A DNA stretch of 64,000 nucleotides from Chromobacterium haemolyticum (GTDB taxonomy: Bacteria > Pseudomonadota > Gammaproteobacteria > Burkholderiales > Chromobacteriaceae): NCBI RefSeq assembly GCF_002081825.1, contig NZ_MUKU01000005.1, positions 62,001-126,000 of the forward strand, in the 5' to 3' direction. Shown here in pieces: positions 44,301 through 52,207 of the stretch (positions are counted from its first letter, which is position 1; each line of letters begins with the position of its first letter). Under the pieces are notes generated by a model that saw only the letters and a list, made by a program, of their open reading frames with translations, was not told where the DNA came from and did not search any database. The position numbers and the translations under genes were made by a program.

Positions 44301-47054
44301 CTCGGCATCGAGCTGAGCAGCAGCGTCTGCCCGGAGGTGGGGGCGTTATTGGACCCCGCTCAGCAGGCGGCGTTGGTCAATTGGGCGGTGGACATCTACG
44401 CCTGGCTCAACAGCTTGCTGCCCAATAGCAGCGGCAGCCATCAAGAGCGAGCCGCCGGCTTCCAGCCGCTGTTGGAGTTGAGCGCGCCGCTGCCGTCCGG
44501 CCAGATCAACGACGACCAGATCTTCCGTTTGGACGCCAGCCTGACCTTGAGCCGCAAACCGCAGCTGGTCAGCGGCGCGCTGGCGGCGGTGTCCGGCGTG
44601 GCCGAGGCGGGCACGCTGTTGTCGCCGTCCACCGGCCCGCTGCAAGGCGATCAGGCCGCGACGAGCGCCCAGCGCGATCTCAAACAGTTTGCGGCCAGCT
44701 TCGAGCAAGCGCTGTCCACCCCGCAGGGGCCGCGCTACCAAGTGGCCACCGGCAGCGATCGCAACGCCTTCACCGGCGGCTCCGGCATGACCTTGTGGGC
44801 GGTGCAGCTGGGACGGGACGCCGCGCAGGGCATCTCCTACCGCCTGCTCAATCCGGGCCAGCCCAAGCAGTTCGCGCCCAGGCCGGTATCCAATCAATTG
44901 GCGTCCAAGCTGGATGCGGCCATCATTCCCTACCGCACCGGCAAGGTGATCAGCCTGCAGGACCCGGCCGAGCCGCGCGCTTTCACCGGCGTGGATCTGG
45001 ATCAATGGCTGCAATCCTCTTTGGCGCGGATTGACCAATTGCTGTCGCCAGCCTATGTCGCGCCGGCGCAGGTCTTGCGGAGCCTGACCGGCAACAACGC
45101 GATGCAGGGACTGTTGGACGCCAAAGAAGCGCTGGCCCAAGCCTTGAAGAGCGCGATGATTCCGGTATTCCGCGATGAGAGCGCGGACCAGCGGGAACTG
45201 GACGCGATCCGCGAGGCCTTCTTCCAGAGGATGCTGGGCACGCTAAGCGAGTTCTACGCGGTGCGCGCCGGCCTGCAGTTCCAGGCCGAGGTCAATGCCG
45301 CGATCCAGCCCTCGGGCGCGGAACTGACGCCGCGGCTGTACGGCAATATTGTGAGCCGGCCGGGCGGCAGCGCCATCGTCGGCCGCGGCAATCTGTCGTT
45401 GACCGCGCCCAAGTTGGGGTTGAAGCTGGCCGGCGACGGCGGCGGCGACACCCGCATGCTGAGCTTCCTGCTCTCCAGCGCAGGCCTGGAGGCCAAGAAT
45501 GTGGACCTGGATCTGGTGTTCGAAGGACAGAACATTGAACATCAGATCGGCGCGTTGGCCGGCATTCGCGGCTACCAGCCGTCGTCCTGGCTCAGCTTCG
45601 TGGCGGACACCGCTGGCGAGAGCTGGCCGCTGCGCCAGGCGCTGGGCGCTTTCAGCACGCCCATCGTGCTGCGCGCCTTCCCGGAAACGCCGACGCTGAC
45701 CCTGCAGGAGGCGGCGGCCAACGCCGATATCGCTTGCCCATGCCACTTGCCTGCGGGCGAAGTCATGGCGGCGCGGCTTACGGCCGCCGGCGACTCGGCT
45801 TGCAGCCGGCCCGGCGACTACAATCCGCTGGCCGCGCTGAGTCGTTGGAATTATCGGCTGCGCTATGCGCTGCAACGCCATTTCGAGCAAGACGCGGTCA
45901 ACGGTCAGATTGATTTCAACCTGGGCGGACAATCCGGCCTGAGGGCGATGGCGCTCAGCCGCGATCTGTTCGACAACCTGGCGGAAATGACTCAGGTCTT
46001 TCCCAAGGTGGTTGAAGATCTGAACCGCTTCTTGCTACCGCTGGACATTGGCAGCAAGGACCCGGTCCAGATCGAGAACGCCGAGGCGGCGCTGCTATCC
46101 GCCGGCGAGATGGTGCAGTGGCTGGCGGACAGCGCCGGCGGCGGGGGCCTGTTGCAGGCGAACAGCCGGCTGCTGGCGCAGGCGGAACCGATACGTTTCG
46201 TCATCGAGGAAGACGCGGTGGAGCGCGTCAATCCGGACGGAGGCAAGGTGAGCGCGCTGCGGGTGACGCTGACGCTGGAGCAGGCGCTGCCCGAGCGCGC
46301 CGGCCAACCTTTTGTGCAGGTGGAGCCGGAGCGATACGAGTGTGAGCCTGAGGAGGGAGAAGGCCTGAGCCGTTCCTTCACTTATCTTGATCGGAGCACC
46401 GGCGCCTATCTGGCCGCGTCCGAAGGCAAGGGCATCGCCGCGCGCATGGTGGTATTGCCGGATCTGGACATCCTGGAGCGGCAGGACGCCAACGCTCAGG
46501 TCTTCCTGCGGCGCAACGAGGAACTGGTGCCGGGCAAGCCGACGGCGGAGCCTTTCGTCTATCAGACGCCGACGGTGTCCCTGTCCGCGCCGCTGCGTCC
46601 CACCGTGGATTCGGATCAGCCGGTGAATATGGCGGCCATCTACGCCCAGGGCGCGGACCAGCCGGTGAGCCGCTCGCTGGCGTGCCAGCTTGGCTTGTTC
46701 TATCAGGCTTTGTTCGGCCATGCCGGCAGCGACAGCGCCATCCTCAGCCTGACGGTGTATTACGAGTACCGGCTGAACGACGCGCTGAGCAAGGTGCGCT
46801 TGCCGGTCTACCTGATGCCGCCGACCGAGGTGGCCTTGCAGGAGGGCGGCGGCGGCCTGCCGCTGGCCGACGTCGTCGCTCAGCAAGCCCAGGGCTGCGT
46901 GGACTGGTTCGCCGCGCACGGACCGGAACAAAAAGGCGGCAGCTTATGGTTCGATCTGACCGTCAGCTCCAATCTGACCGAACAAGCCCAGCCCTTGTTG
47001 CGCTTGCGCAATGTGTTCCTGGAACTGACCAGAATCGAGCCGCCCATGGTTTGA
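35358..47054 (+). CDS. Unknown 3898-residue protein with LysM-like modules
   Basis: One uninterrupted 11.7-kb frame. Start ATG at 35358, with GAAGGA 10 bases before; an upstream ATG at 35253 would overlap the previous gene. Regions: (1) about 1-500, alpha/beta-like, with EGANSMMAAINMGRPFLALP (398-417), reminiscent of the nucleotide-sugar end of GT-B glycosyltransferases; (2) about 540-580, charged; (3) about 590-1640, long alternating beta-rich segment; (4) about 1960-2140, LysM-like modules (GDSLTGVAAGLGVSLDALL near 2064, AGDTLAGISARLGVSLDLL near 2113); (5) about 2590-2740, further degenerate modules; (6) helical and beta C-terminal parts, with a CPCHLP pair near 3465. There is no signal peptide or membrane helix. 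Function unknown; the GT-B resemblance is weak. Confidence 0.8.
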   Translation: MTWPFSLFDNANSASRNTSARINKEQIAAFRSLLEQQAAIRLLVGTGGSFGNQSATVNLLRRLTDPLTAAGLTYAYAGKAEVYYLGGEDTLAKLYELLPELDHQPSGHLNQATVELKAYLAPPADKVLFGFTGAVDDSAGNYATGLNVEYFLQLQPYNYNYAEKIDFVGARRQAIDLLQVPELNNPSFRRRVSYVPESSYAAPDWADYADNPRAAILRYLTGDALLKQVRLVVSYAIMPSAQNVVNSSPEAAAAVLCGGLLDYQDNGDHRLAAPVVVLNLNRFGSMESGAPLQAVAGLLRGDMTRDEVVVLTGTDPKNASRRQAARQVHEARRRYMASLNAVQRFSWLNYPTSTAAVEAAVNAIVGKPNQVLFIQLGPVPQPLFYYALFKTNTLSLFEGANSMMAAINMGRPFLALPRKGLGVQPALYPSVNRGLFSASPPINELAAAANQLNFSLDSWPTGNQSGNPCRQLGAFIQSLCAQTATDDPIPRYFRELKAFYATSSADKLNVAVAYLMNVFQAEHALQAAAARRARRADGEEGGDEPAENPLNALYLELKEKLGEDGEIQPPKRLDLVPGILAGGNINEAVLALLQGFSASLWLEVSQFKHEGEEDDIASIRLEGMTGVFASLQISNRIAVIFDAPEQQLRMNLELSAEGTWSLPGVPWIQMSGPFLRLSSSDGQIPVTAALGGRYQPLGAELQLLAPSAGEQALLTVKFDAPYPSIDRAFQMAAAVNLVAVLPPPLNVLADLGLSQLDLYYLSKEEDASALGFIIRSNSAKPVPLVGKVALSDVEAQVALIDPVKTRQVRASANGNFIIGSGEQAGVVAVGVQYPDWQFRGTLESGVIRMEDLLSLFLPGVDLTLPSLPVIDSFVFNYAQAADNLQVSLNLVFQPAWTFEFFGKPLFKLDNVGFSVSRAKLENQGNITANTTLLPDMAKPLVVGIGASYAGAGDWKFSIQQQDDTVFSINELLEQYLGREWRTVLSFPDVRKLTLQLDWGKQKATSFEFSAATASAWVPIPVLPEVSVTGRLKLGYLGKEAAERLGLALPNAENDDPAQVPGTYGEIGADLTLWNIKLGVGYNFAPGKQELSLRWLTLLATITTDKQGDTIATFKLDNKSIGEMVETFVSWATGAEFGLAAPWNVLNSFSLSGLELVYNFSKKRVGFNIGIGPVDFGFFTLKGVALKYDPQVKDAKVEITVQGSFVWQSGDALSWDPSKPETTPAPPGGGNKYLDLRLLALGQHVTVPGLVEETSVQGVIAKLRSLEVPNPPEVPVGGKGQPVFAANNSWFIAFDFGVLKTQKDKEAPAAKGSQQLITAREAAAAEADEEADEYLLQLSMVFNDPTLYALRVALAGPMAKIFAGLDFQILYRQVSETVGCYSANIALPNLMRKFQIGVATITLPEFGINLYTNGDFQVDIGFPWRQDFARSFTIELIVAPGIPVLGSAGFYFGKLSSATTNLVPVSERGWFNPVLVFGFGAQLGLGKSIELGILRAGFSLTVFGVIEGVLARWLPYREATPSQGRDQLQDGYYFSLIGTAGVQGRLYGSIDFAIIRADVNIAIKIYVRLSYIAYQDIPISANASVEVSVDVKINLGLFTITIGLSFSASVQATFVLKNPAGNNPPWGRTLPGNSMRTLALGGGLSARHAASELEARRLRRALGQSGGAGLRLAAKAAGYQPAWGNLQAGQLLQLTGWTVPVLTVAGDQAKTAAEQLPCYVAAFFLATPEPVKAGGALAAARNGGSEQGQLAHAALARARQRPALNARLAANGGEDGFEDLAVRVLQWVLAAGMSGAMSPDQLNQQVVSADFLNQALQYFSNPDQPLPIPADQVEAFLARQATICFAATAAANAHGVFFPAPPGVRLNVPSYAGAPGYDYVFGQYNSSQTDYLLLLRQYFQQLQVQVEGGSAPAAAVRMQSGTGASIASYIFGDYFCLLARQALQALRDGLGNFKLVIQPAQTVSEIVDWVNATGQLSGDDAFSAGQLFVANQEHPLAAGARPLTVAGMRWQTPGGLSFEQVAAQSLFGGGFNGEQLARANADEARILAANQRIALGEKVYLTQDGDSLTGVAAGLGVSLDALLQGSDVLRRADLLSSLAILAMPAFPQPVAAGDTLAGISARLGVSLDLLAGANGAAAGLFDYDSDPNLNIPELAQFQVGELIDEALRTLAFQNLGAMASRYYLNGLRLPTAGLTAKSPGLFVKPNGQGGYDYPAQLGLFALTGQAFPLPALQDPAQGAKFSFTLSRGAAETWLSLGTPGSASASFEVNQDDYLRYVKVRAAATGQPLRTDTRAIRPLLDAEAQASRFPLSSSQPWQCAAPVALPRQARAPEVAEPRLWSLPDSLINTPLEQGVLPRFAPQLARTDAATGSVSEQPLLNYGFGMLIPFGVRRTQPLAGNPSSQRLYEIIGAPDKEIVLLERVLSQLQGPGAGLSQLLVLYRPASTGSEVAGWQMENPAASLAGIAKVNLSTETRPPAQNGLRALALTDNAFPNLIGAPDEFLRLLWEASITRQGGFFLSYSQGLQDGGTLSGLPDHVFNDSGEAELAVLALFAADEGEGQAVGNWMNVLATNESFDASAAALVATAVLRREQTAPLADAATLDGVAASYYSRVDSLARLNSGRPLRDGAVLRVHGGVYQVAPTGAAPGGDLARIAEHFFTTEDAIKQANPYRASWSGPLASYTALRLPEVDVTVGRRYANGALFATLDDISAYFQAPLAGLAAANARTPGLFPAQATLEVELGPFDVSATTQAGVAGIELERKAAPPVPDKADGADWGWIYLANLFNLLGYRNSLTDDFKESNFGVATGPGNVDGNGPADKVRAPRAANEDEPWRYVRTVPYPGLYRHPPVQRQASPAVSGSPYLGVGGLLQIELAWLDLFGNRILSDMDAPPAEARVYNFPPQLTGYTDSVLGIGQWPSVANDYLFAALQDGKAGLKVSLAFDQQPYLDAAKALDAGGRQRIEQAVAIYAKVLYQLQDPNGLGIELSSSVCPEVGALLDPAQQAALVNWAVDIYAWLNSLLPNSSGSHQERAAGFQPLLELSAPLPSGQINDDQIFRLDASLTLSRKPQLVSGALAAVSGVAEAGTLLSPSTGPLQGDQAATSAQRDLKQFAASFEQALSTPQGPRYQVATGSDRNAFTGGSGMTLWAVQLGRDAAQGISYRLLNPGQPKQFAPRPVSNQLASKLDAAIIPYRTGKVISLQDPAEPRAFTGVDLDQWLQSSLARIDQLLSPAYVAPAQVLRSLTGNNAMQGLLDAKEALAQALKSAMIPVFRDESADQRELDAIREAFFQRMLGTLSEFYAVRAGLQFQAEVNAAIQPSGAELTPRLYGNIVSRPGGSAIVGRGNLSLTAPKLGLKLAGDGGGDTRMLSFLLSSAGLEAKNVDLDLVFEGQNIEHQIGALAGIRGYQPSSWLSFVADTAGESWPLRQALGAFSTPIVLRAFPETPTLTLQEAAANADIACPCHLPAGEVMAARLTAAGDSACSRPGDYNPLAALSRWNYRLRYALQRHFEQDAVNGQIDFNLGGQSGLRAMALSRDLFDNLAEMTQVFPKVVEDLNRFLLPLDIGSKDPVQIENAEAALLSAGEMVQWLADSAGGGGLLQANSRLLAQAEPIRFVIEEDAVERVNPDGGKVSALRVTLTLEQALPERAGQPFVQVEPERYECEPEEGEGLSRSFTYLDRSTGAYLAASEGKGIAARMVVLPDLDILERQDANAQVFLRRNEELVPGKPTAEPFVYQTPTVSLSAPLRPTVDSDQPVNMAAIYAQGADQPVSRSLACQLGLFYQALFGHAGSDSAILSLTVYYEYRLNDALSKVRLPVYLMPPTEVALQEGGGGLPLADVVAQQAQGCVDWFAAHGPEQKGGSLWFDLTVSSNLTEQAQPLLRLRNVFLELTRIEPPMV

Positions 47055-47076
47055 GCCACCGTTCAGGCTCCGCCGC

Positions 47077-47136
47077 GCGCCGGAGAGCGAGCTCTCTCCG
47101 GCGCAAGGTCCGCTCTCTCGCCGCGGCGAGGGAGCG
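47077..47136 (+). terminator. Two strong hairpins after the giant gene
   Basis: GCGCCGGAGAG-CGAGCT-CTCTCCGGCGC (47077-47104) and a 26-bp fully pairable palindrome (47111-47136, arms CGCTCTCTCGCCG and CGGCGAGGGAGCG). No U-run follows, so the mechanism may be Rho-linked or 3'-end protection. They mark the end of the four-gene cluster. Confidence 0.5.
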
Positions 47137-47189
47137 CAACGGTTATTTGCTTAGACATAAGGATTCCGTCTTTGCTGATAGCCAATCGG

Positions 47190-47195
47190 TATAAT
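47190..47195 (+). promoter_or_regulatory. Candidate -10 element of cysM
   Basis: A perfect TATAAT 26 bases upstream of the cysM GTG start. The -35 region at normal spacing is poor, so an activator may be needed. Confidence 0.45.
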
Positions 47196-47221
47196 GGCCG
47201 TTCCCCGTTGGAGAACGCGTC

Positions 47222-48103
47222 GTGTACAAGCATCTGGAAGATTTCGTCGGCCACACCCCGCTGGTCAGACTCAAGCGCCTGCCCGGCGTCACCAGCAACA
47301 CCGTGCTGGTCAAGCTGGAAGGCAACAACCCGGCGGGCTCGGTCAAGGACCGGCCGGCGCTGTCCATGATTCGTCGCGCCGAAGAGCGCGGCGAGATCAA
47401 GCCGGGCGATACCCTGATCGAACCCACCAGCGGCAATACCGGCATTGCGCTGGCGATGGCGGCTGCGATGATGGGGTACAAGATGATCCTCATCATGCCG
47501 GAAAACTCCAGCGCCGAGCGGGTGCAGGCGATGCGCGCTTACGGCGCGGAAGTGATTCTGACGCCCAAGGAGGCGTCGATGCCGGGTTCCATTGACCTGG
47601 CGCGCAAGATGGAAGCCGCTGGCCAGGGCCGCATCCTGGACCAGTTTTCCAATCCGGACAATCCGCTGGCCCACTATGAAAGCACCGGGCCGGAAATCTG
47701 GCAGGACACTCGGGGCGGCATCACTCACTTCGTGTCCAGCATGGGCACCACCGGCACCATCATGGGCACCAGCCGCTATCTGAAGCGGCAAAACCCGGCC
47801 ATCCAGATTGTGGGCGTGCATCCGGAACCAGGCAGCCAGATTGCCGGCATCCGTAAATGGGAAGACCCCTACGTGCCCAAGATCTGCGACTTCTCGCAGC
47901 TGGACGATTTGCAGCACGTCAGTCAGCAGGAGGCGGAGGATATGGCGCGCTTGTTGGCGCGCGAGGAGGGCATCCTGGCCGGGCCTTCGTCCGGCGGCGC
48001 GCTGGCGGTGGCGCTGCGCCTGTCGAGCCAGCTGGAAAACGCGGTCATTGTTTCCATCGTCTGCGACCGCGGCGATCGCTACCTGTCCACCGGCCTGTTC
48101 GGC

Positions 48104-48106
<3 letters not shown>
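47222..48106 (+). CDS. cysM: Cysteine synthase B (O-acetylserine sulfhydrylase)
   Basis: A 294-residue fold-type II PLP enzyme making L-cysteine from O-acetylserine and sulfide or thiosulfate. PLP-lysine Lys42 lies in NNPAGSVKDRPA. The substrate loop is PTSGNTGIALA (68-78) and the PLP phosphate loop is SSMGTTGTIMG. Length and the sequence YKHLEDFVGHTPLVRLKRLPG match CysM rather than CysK. The start codon is GTG, with GGAG 8 bases upstream and a TATAAT further up. It is a single gene between the unknown cluster's hairpins and a repeat-like region. Confidence 0.93.
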
Positions 48107-48873
<767 letters not shown>

Positions 48874-48895
48874 AAGGCCCGGCACCGCCGCCGCC

Positions 48896-50083
48896 TCAGC
48901 GATGCACGTCGTGGGTGACGAAGGGCCGGTCCGGCGACGGCATCTCCAGCCAATCCGGATGGCTCAGTGTGCGGCAGATGTCCTGGTAGCCGCTGGCCCA
49001 GTGCGCGCGCATGGTCTGGGCGCCGAACTGATAATCCTTGTGGTGGTCCTCGTACTCCTTGTCCTGGTAGATCAGGTGGATCACCTTCAGCAGCCGGCCG
49101 CAGGCCAGCTCATGGGCGCGACGGTAAGCCGGGTGCTCGCGCTGCGCTTCCGGCACCAGCTCCATCAACTGCCGCAGCAAGCCGCGGTAGTTTTGCTCCC
49201 GTTTCATCGTATCGGTGATTTGCCGGGTGCGGCTGGAGTACTGGATGTCCTTCTGTCGCATGGCGATCGCCTTCATGTCCGTAGGCGGCTCGCCCTTGGC
49301 GCTCCATAGATCCACCTGGAACACCAAGGAGTTCTTGCGCGGCTCGGTGCTCAGTATTTGTTTCAGCGGCGTATTGGACACCAGGCCGCCGTCCCAGTAG
49401 TACTCGCCGTCTATCTCCACCGCCGGGAAGCCGGGGGGCAGCGCGCCGGAGGCCATGAAGTGCTCGGCGCGCAGTCGTTGGCGGGTGTTGTCGAAATAGA
49501 CGAAGTTGCCGCTGCGCAGGTTGACCGCGCCCACCGATACCCGCATCTGATCGCTGTCGTTGACGCGGTCGAAGTCGGCGAAGCGCTCCAGTGTGCTTTT
49601 CAGCGGCGCGGTGTCGTAGAAACTGCAGTTGGCGGGAGAGGGCGCGCCGGCCGGCCAGGGCGAGCGAGGCAGGAAGAAACCGTTCTGGCCCTCGGTCAGC
49701 GCGCGCCAGGCTTCCCAGCTTGCCATCAGCCCGTTGAGGCCCGTCGGCCAGTGGTGGGTGTCCAGCTGGCTGAACAGGCTGGGCGGCAGAAACGGCGGCC
49801 GGCAGATAGTGTCCCAGAAGGCGCGCAACTGCTCCACCCGCCGTTCCGGCGGATTGCCGGCGATGATGGCGGCGTTGAGCGCGCCTATGGAAATGCCGGC
49901 TACCCAGTTGGGGTGCAGGTCGGCTTCGGCCAGGCCTTGGTAGACGCCGGGCTGGTAGGAGCCCAGCGCGCCGCCGCCCTGAAGCACCAGCGCCAGCACC
50001 TGGTAGCGGTGGCCGGGTGGCAGGCTGCGGCTTTGGTACAGGCCGCCGGCCTGCGGGCAGGCCGGATTGTGCGGCGGCGTCAT
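48896..50083 (-). CDS. Patatin-like phospholipase
   Basis: A 395-residue lipid acyl hydrolase. The oxyanion loop is [16 protein letters not shown] (35-49), the nucleophile elbow is GISIG (Ser65) and the dyad aspartate is Asp231 in [12 protein letters not shown]. It lacks a signal peptide, so it is probably cytoplasmic or membrane-associated. It overlaps the 3-hydroxybutyrate dehydrogenase gene by ATGA and is therefore coupled to it. Patatin-like proteins of this type lie next to ketone-body and polyhydroxybutyrate genes in several betaproteobacteria, so a role on PHB granules or membrane lipids is plausible. The start is the ATG giving [10 protein letters not shown]. Confidence 0.9.
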   Translation of the reverse strand: MTPPHNPACPQAGGLYQSRSLPPGHRYQVLALVLQGGGALGSYQPGVYQGLAEADLHPNWVAGISIGALNAAIIAGNPPERRVEQLRAFWDTICRPPFLPPSLFSQLDTHHWPTGLNGLMASWEAWRALTEGQNGFFLPRSPWPAGAPSPANCSFYDTAPLKSTLERFADFDRVNDSDQMRVSVGAVNLRSGNFVYFDNTRQRLRAEHFMASGALPPGFPAVEIDGEYYWDGGLVSNTPLKQILSTEPRKNSLVFQVDLWSAKGEPPTDMKAIAMRQKDIQYSSRTRQITDTMKREQNYRGLLRQLMELVPEAQREHPAYRRAHELACGRLLKVIHLIYQDKEYEDHHKDYQFGAQTMRAHWASGYQDICRTLSHPDWLEMPSPDRPFVTHDVHR

Positions 50084-50862
50084 TGCATATACCAGCCGTG
50101 GCTGACAATCACCGATTGGCCGGTCAGCGCCGCGCTGGGGAAGGCGGCCAGAAACAGCGCGGTCTGAGCCACGTCCTCCACCGTGGTGAACACCCCGTCC
50201 ACGGTATTGCCCAGCATCACGCGCTTGACCACTTCCTCCTCGCTGATGCCCAGTTCTTTGGCCTGTTCCGGAATCTGCTTCTCCACCAACGGCGTGCGCA
50301 CGAAGCCGGGGCAGATCACGTGGGCGCGCACATTGTATTCCGCGCCTTCCTTGGCCAGCACCCGGCACAAGCCCAGCAAGGCGTGCTTGGCGGTGACGTA
50401 GGCGGACTTGAGCTTGGACGCCTCGTGAGAGTGGACCGACCCCATATAGATTACCGTGCCGCCGCGCTTGTCCTTGTACATATGCGGTAGCGCGGCTTTG
50501 GTGGTGAGAAAAGCGCCGTCCACGTGGATGGCCTGCATTTTCTTCCAGTCGGAAAACTTGTAGTCCACCAGCGGGTTGACGATCTGGATGCCAGCGTTGG
50601 AAATCAGGATGTCCAGCCCGCCCAGTGAGTCCACCGCCGCTTGGGTGCCGGCGTTGACGGACTCCTCGTTGGTCACGTCCATCGCCACGCCCACCGCCTT
50701 GCCGCCGGCGGCCTTGATCTCCTCCGCCGTCGCCTGCGCCGCGGCCAGATTGATGTCGGCGATGGCCACCGCCGCGCCGGCCCGGGCGTAGGTTTCCGCA
50801 ATGGCTTTGCCTATGCCGCTGGCCGCGCCGGTGATCAAGGCCACTTTGCCGTTCAATTGCAT
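50080..50862 (-). CDS. 3-hydroxybutyrate dehydrogenase
   Basis: A 260-residue short-chain dehydrogenase interconverting D-3-hydroxybutyrate and acetoacetate with NAD. It has TGAASGIG (11-18), NAG (89-91), catalytic Ser142, Tyr155 and Lys159 in [19 protein letters not shown], and the family-specific [18 protein letters not shown]. Those last two blocks are diagnostic of 3-hydroxybutyrate dehydrogenases. AAGGAG lies 7 bases before the start. The neighbours acetoacetate decarboxylase (upstream) and patatin lipase (downstream) are consistent with PHB or ketone-body turnover. A repeat copy sits between this gene and acetoacetate decarboxylase. Confidence 0.93.
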   Translation of the reverse strand: MQLNGKVALITGAASGIGKAIAETYARAGAAVAIADINLAAAQATAEEIKAAGGKAVGVAMDVTNEESVNAGTQAAVDSLGGLDILISNAGIQIVNPLVDYKFSDWKKMQAIHVDGAFLTTKAALPHMYKDKRGGTVIYMGSVHSHEASKLKSAYVTAKHALLGLCRVLAKEGAEYNVRAHVICPGFVRTPLVEKQIPEQAKELGISEEEVVKRVMLGNTVDGVFTTVEDVAQTALFLAAFPSAALTGQSVIVSHGWYMQ

Positions 50863-50919
50863 GCTGCTCTCCTTGTTGTCGTGAGTTGTCGCGTGGGGAC
50901 GGGCCGCGAAGCGGCTTTC

Positions 50920-51067
50920 AGAACCTGTTATACGATCTCGCGAGCTAAGGCGAGACAAGGCGAAAACGGCTGAGAAAGCGGAATGCACAAGCGGTATATG
51001 AGCATTTCAAAGCCGTACTCACCGTGTCACGCTTCACGACGTGCAGCAGATCGTAAACAGGTTCTTA
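50920..51067 (+). repeat. Dispersed repeat, full copy between the two ketone-body genes
   Basis: Left end GAACCTGTTATACGATCT, right end AGATCGTAAACAGGTTCTTA, so this copy carries the 'TTTACGATC' version of the termini. The interior (CTCGCGAGCTAAGGCGAGAC, GCGGAATGCACAAGCGG, ATGAGCATTTCAAAGCCGTA, GTGCAGCAG) matches copies at 18066 and 55927. The right end includes the stop codon of the acetoacetate decarboxylase gene. Confidence 0.85.
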
Positions 51068-51805
51068 GTTGAGGTAATCGAATTCCACTTCACCCAGGCC
51101 CAGGGTCAGGTCGGCAATGATATGGCGCGCTTCCACCACTTCCAGCACCGGTAGCTCCGCTACCGGCGCCAGCGCGTGCGGGAACAGCGCCAGCGCCGCA
51201 GGTCCGCTCCAGGCGCCGTGCACGGTCACGTCCTTCAAGTAGAAGCGCACCAGTTCGCAAATGCGGGCGCTGCCGTCCACGTGTGGAATGATCTTCAGCA
51301 GGAAGTTGGGGGTGTTGACCATGGAGCGCTGCAGCGCGCTGGCGTCCAGCGTCTGGTGCTTATAGCCCATGGTGGCGGTGGCGACCCGAACCGGGCCGTA
51401 ATCCAGTTCGCCCACCAGGGTGTCGGTGCGCACTTGCAGCCGCGGGCAGGCCAGTTTCTTGGGAAAGCCCCATAGCTCGCGGCCGCCGGCGATGGGAGGG
51501 TGGTCGTTCAGATACATCGCGTGGGTGTAGTTGCCGGCCACGCCGCCCAGTAGCACGGGGATCACCTGGCCGCTTTCGGTGTAGTCGCCGAAGCCGGTGG
51601 AGTCCGGCATGCGGATGAATTCGAAATTCACCAGATCCGAGGCCGGCTGCAGCGGCTCCGGCACCACCTCGCGCAGTTTGGCCGGATCGGTGCGGTAGGT
51701 GATGATGAAGAATTCGCGGTTGGTGAAGCGGTAGGGGCCGCGGGGGAAGGCGGGGTTGGTCAGCGGCATGGCGAAGGCCTGCTCGCGGATGGCGTCGATG
51801 TTCAT
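51065..51805 (-). CDS. adc: Acetoacetate decarboxylase
   Basis: A 246-residue enzyme converting acetoacetate to acetone and CO2. The Schiff-base lysine lies in [15 protein letters not shown] (Lys116/Lys117), matching the Lys115-Lys116 pair of the clostridial enzyme. [14 protein letters not shown] and [11 protein letters not shown] are further family landmarks. It is transcribed toward the 3-hydroxybutyrate dehydrogenase gene, about 200 bases away across a repeat. The two enzymes share acetoacetate as substrate, so joint regulation is likely even if the repeat disturbs the transcript. Confidence 0.92.
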   Translation of the reverse strand: MNIDAIREQAFAMPLTNPAFPRGPYRFTNREFFIITYRTDPAKLREVVPEPLQPASDLVNFEFIRMPDSTGFGDYTESGQVIPVLLGGVAGNYTHAMYLNDHPPIAGGRELWGFPKKLACPRLQVRTDTLVGELDYGPVRVATATMGYKHQTLDASALQRSMVNTPNFLLKIIPHVDGSARICELVRFYLKDVTVHGAWSGPAALALFPHALAPVAELPVLEVVEARHIIADLTLGLGEVEFDYLN

Positions 51806-52207
51806 ACGTGCTGCGCTCCCTGGATGGCAAAAGGTCGTGCCCGGAGGGGAGCGCGGCCGCTGCTGCGAAAGGAGCCCGCCGGTAAAACACGGCGCGGCGG
51901 GCAGGCGTGCATCTGGCGTCGATGGTACAGCGAAAGAGCCCGCTAGCGGTAGCTTGGTTCCCTGTCACCTGTTCCTTGGGATGGATGAGCGCGGGCGGCC
52001 TAGCGAAGAACCTGTTCAGGTCCCCCTGCGCGTCGCGAGGTGCGACATGGCGAGCGCGGCTTTTTCAGCCGCAACGCCCGGCCTTGCTCGCTAGACTTTG
52101 AACAAGCTCGATAGAGCCGCCGTGCTATGCTGTCGCGGTTGCGGCGAATGAAGCCGCGGCCCGCCACCGTGCCGGCGGAATCGGCACCTGTGTTTTGGAT
52201 ATACCGT
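51806..52207. other. Intergenic region between acetoacetate decarboxylase and nagD-like genes
   Basis: Divergent control region of about 400 bases. The part near 51806-52005 presumably holds the promoter of the decarboxylase operon; no convincing -35/-10 pair stands out. 52007-52112 is repeat-like. No gene is seen. Confidence 0.5.
52007..52112 (+). repeat. Shortened copy of the dispersed repeat
   Basis: Left end GAACCTGTTCAGGTCC, right end CTAGACTTTGAACAAGCTC, both recognisable. The interior has diverged and is shorter, rich in GCGAGC/GCTCGC and containing TTGCTCGC near the right end. It lies about 100 bases upstream of the nagD-like start. Confidence 0.65.

Noticed and set aside
31801-47054. 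Idea that the giant genes encode a polyketide/nonribosomal synthetase or Tc/RTX toxin
   Set aside because: No carrier-protein, adenylation, ketosynthase, RHS/YD-repeat or GGxGxDxUx nonapeptide motifs are present, despite the size.
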